NCBI GenBank assembly: GCA_008012115.1
Contig: SSEB01000012.1
Location: 62,001 to 126,000, forward strand
From: Nevskiaceae bacterium
Lineage (GTDB): Bacteria > Pseudomonadota > Gammaproteobacteria > Nevskiales > Nevskiaceae
Direction of reading: 5' to 3'
DNA: 64,000 nucleotides
In this document: piece by piece, positions 63,486 to 64,000 of the stretch
Numbering within the stretch: the first letter of the stretch is position 1
Layout: every line of letters starts with the position of its first letter
Made by a program: the position numbers and the translations under genes
The notes under the pieces: generated by a model
Told to the model about the DNA's origin: nothing
The model's input: the letters and a program-made list of their open reading frames with translations, nothing else
Database searches by the model: none

Positions 63486-64000
63486 GCGATATGTCGACAG
63501 CTCGCAAGGCGGTAGTGCTGCTCTCCGGCGGTCTCGATTCCGCCACGGTCCTGGCGCAGGCCCGCGCCGATGGCTATATCTGCCACGCGCTGTCGGTGTC
63601 CTACGGTCAGCGTCATGTCGCAGAACTGAAGGCGGCGGAACGCGTCGTTTCGAGCCTGGGCGCGCACGCCCATCAGGTGATCAGCGTCAACCTCAACGCG
63701 GTGGGCGGATCCGCGCTGACCGACCGCAGTATCGCGGTGCCGGAAGCCCCCACCGCTGGGATTCCGGTCACCTACGTCCCGGCGCGCAATACGCTGTTCC
63801 TGTCCCTGGCCCTGGGCTGGGCGGAAGTGATCGGTGCACGCGACCTGTTCATCGGCGTCAACGCGGTCGATTACTCCGGCTATCCCGATTGCCGGCCCGA
63901 GTTCATCGCAGCCTTCGAGCGCCTGGCAGGCGTGGCCACGCGCGCCGGCGTCGAAGGTGCGGCATTCCGCATCCATACCCCGCTGATCCATTTGACCAAG
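63482..64000 (+). CDS. queC: 7-cyano-7-deazaguanine synthase (partial, runs off the window)
   Basis: At least 173 residues from ATG 63482, open to the right edge. Converts carboxydeazaguanine to preQ0 with ATP and ammonia. PP-loop motif [20 protein letters not shown] near 11-30 and [12 protein letters not shown] near 44; [20 protein letters not shown] and [14 protein letters not shown], which contains one zinc cysteine, follow. The C-terminal zinc cysteines lie outside the window. A second ATG at 63491 is possible. Confidence 0.94.
   Translation, partial: MSDMSTARKAVVLLSGGLDSATVLAQARADGYICHALSVSYGQRHVAELKAAERVVSSLGAHAHQVISVNLNAVGGSALTDRSIAVPEAPTAGIPVTYVPARNTLFLSLALGWAEVIGARDLFIGVNAVDYSGYPDCRPEFIAAFERLAGVATRAGVEGAAFRIHTPLIHLTK

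Overview
The window is one continuous stretch of a high-GC gammaproteobacterial chromosome. Several gene orders point there: nrdR-ribD-ribE-ribB-ribH-nusB-thiL-pgpA, yebC-ruvC-ruvA-ruvB-ybgC-tolQRAB-pal-cpoB-queE-queC, ccmABCDEFGHI and sucA-sucB. A citronellol/geraniol-type (Atu) catabolic set, several acyl-CoA enzymes and a PF10118 hydrolase would suit a Nevskiales/Solimonadaceae-like or Pseudomonas-like aerobic heterotroph, but the genus is only an inference. No rRNA, tRNA, CRISPR, prophage or insertion sequence was seen, and no gene-free stretch exceeds 300 bases.

Layout. 1-2.4 kb: an EamA transporter (cut by the left edge), a membrane protein resembling an orphan sensor domain, an FmdB zinc ribbon and a DUF502 protein. 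2.6-9.1 kb: aspS (with residues typical of a nondiscriminating enzyme), an Ig-like lipoprotein, nadA, glyA, nrdR. 9.1-14.5 kb: riboflavin operon, nusB, thiL, pgpA. 14.5-29.4 kb: an AtuA-like protein, ETF:ubiquinone oxidoreductase, etfBA, two convergent membrane acyltransferases, then SDR / carboxylase beta / acyl-CoA dehydrogenase / hydratase / biotin carboxylase alpha in the order of atuBCDEF. 29.5-36.9 kb: OmpA-like protein with calcium-type repeats, a second Ig-like lipoprotein, an acyl-CoA dehydrogenase next to the remnant of another, an acyl-CoA synthetase, folD. 37-43.7 kb: complete cytochrome c maturation operon. 43.9-54.4 kb: MaoC-type hydratase, galU, sucA, sucB, an AraC regulator, a PF10118 hydrolase, lpd, a YfaZ-like porin. 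54.4-64 kb: yebC, ruvCAB, the Tol-Pal system, queE and queC (cut by the right edge).

The most unusual signal is non-coding. Nine AT-rich intergenic elements, nearly all exactly 110 bp, share a strict symmetric plan: CACCCGCT, 24 bases, GTTW, 38 bases, WAAC, 24 bases, AGCGGGTG. Sequence between the landmarks is almost unconserved, yet spacing is exact, and two copies show paired changes (GTTT with AAAC). They recur every 2-10 kb, always between genes, often inside gene pairs that are normally co-transcribed (ribD-ribE, sucA-sucB, atuD-atuE, ybgC-tolQ, tolA-tolB). I do not recognise this as a named family; it may be a protein-binding or RNA-structural element and is the best candidate here for something undescribed.

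Functionally the genes join terpenoid/branched acyl-CoA oxidation (Atu enzymes, acyl-CoA dehydrogenases, ETF and ETF-QO feeding ubiquinone), the 2-oxoglutarate dehydrogenase complex, c-type cytochrome assembly, riboflavin/NAD/one-carbon cofactor supply, and outer-membrane integrity.
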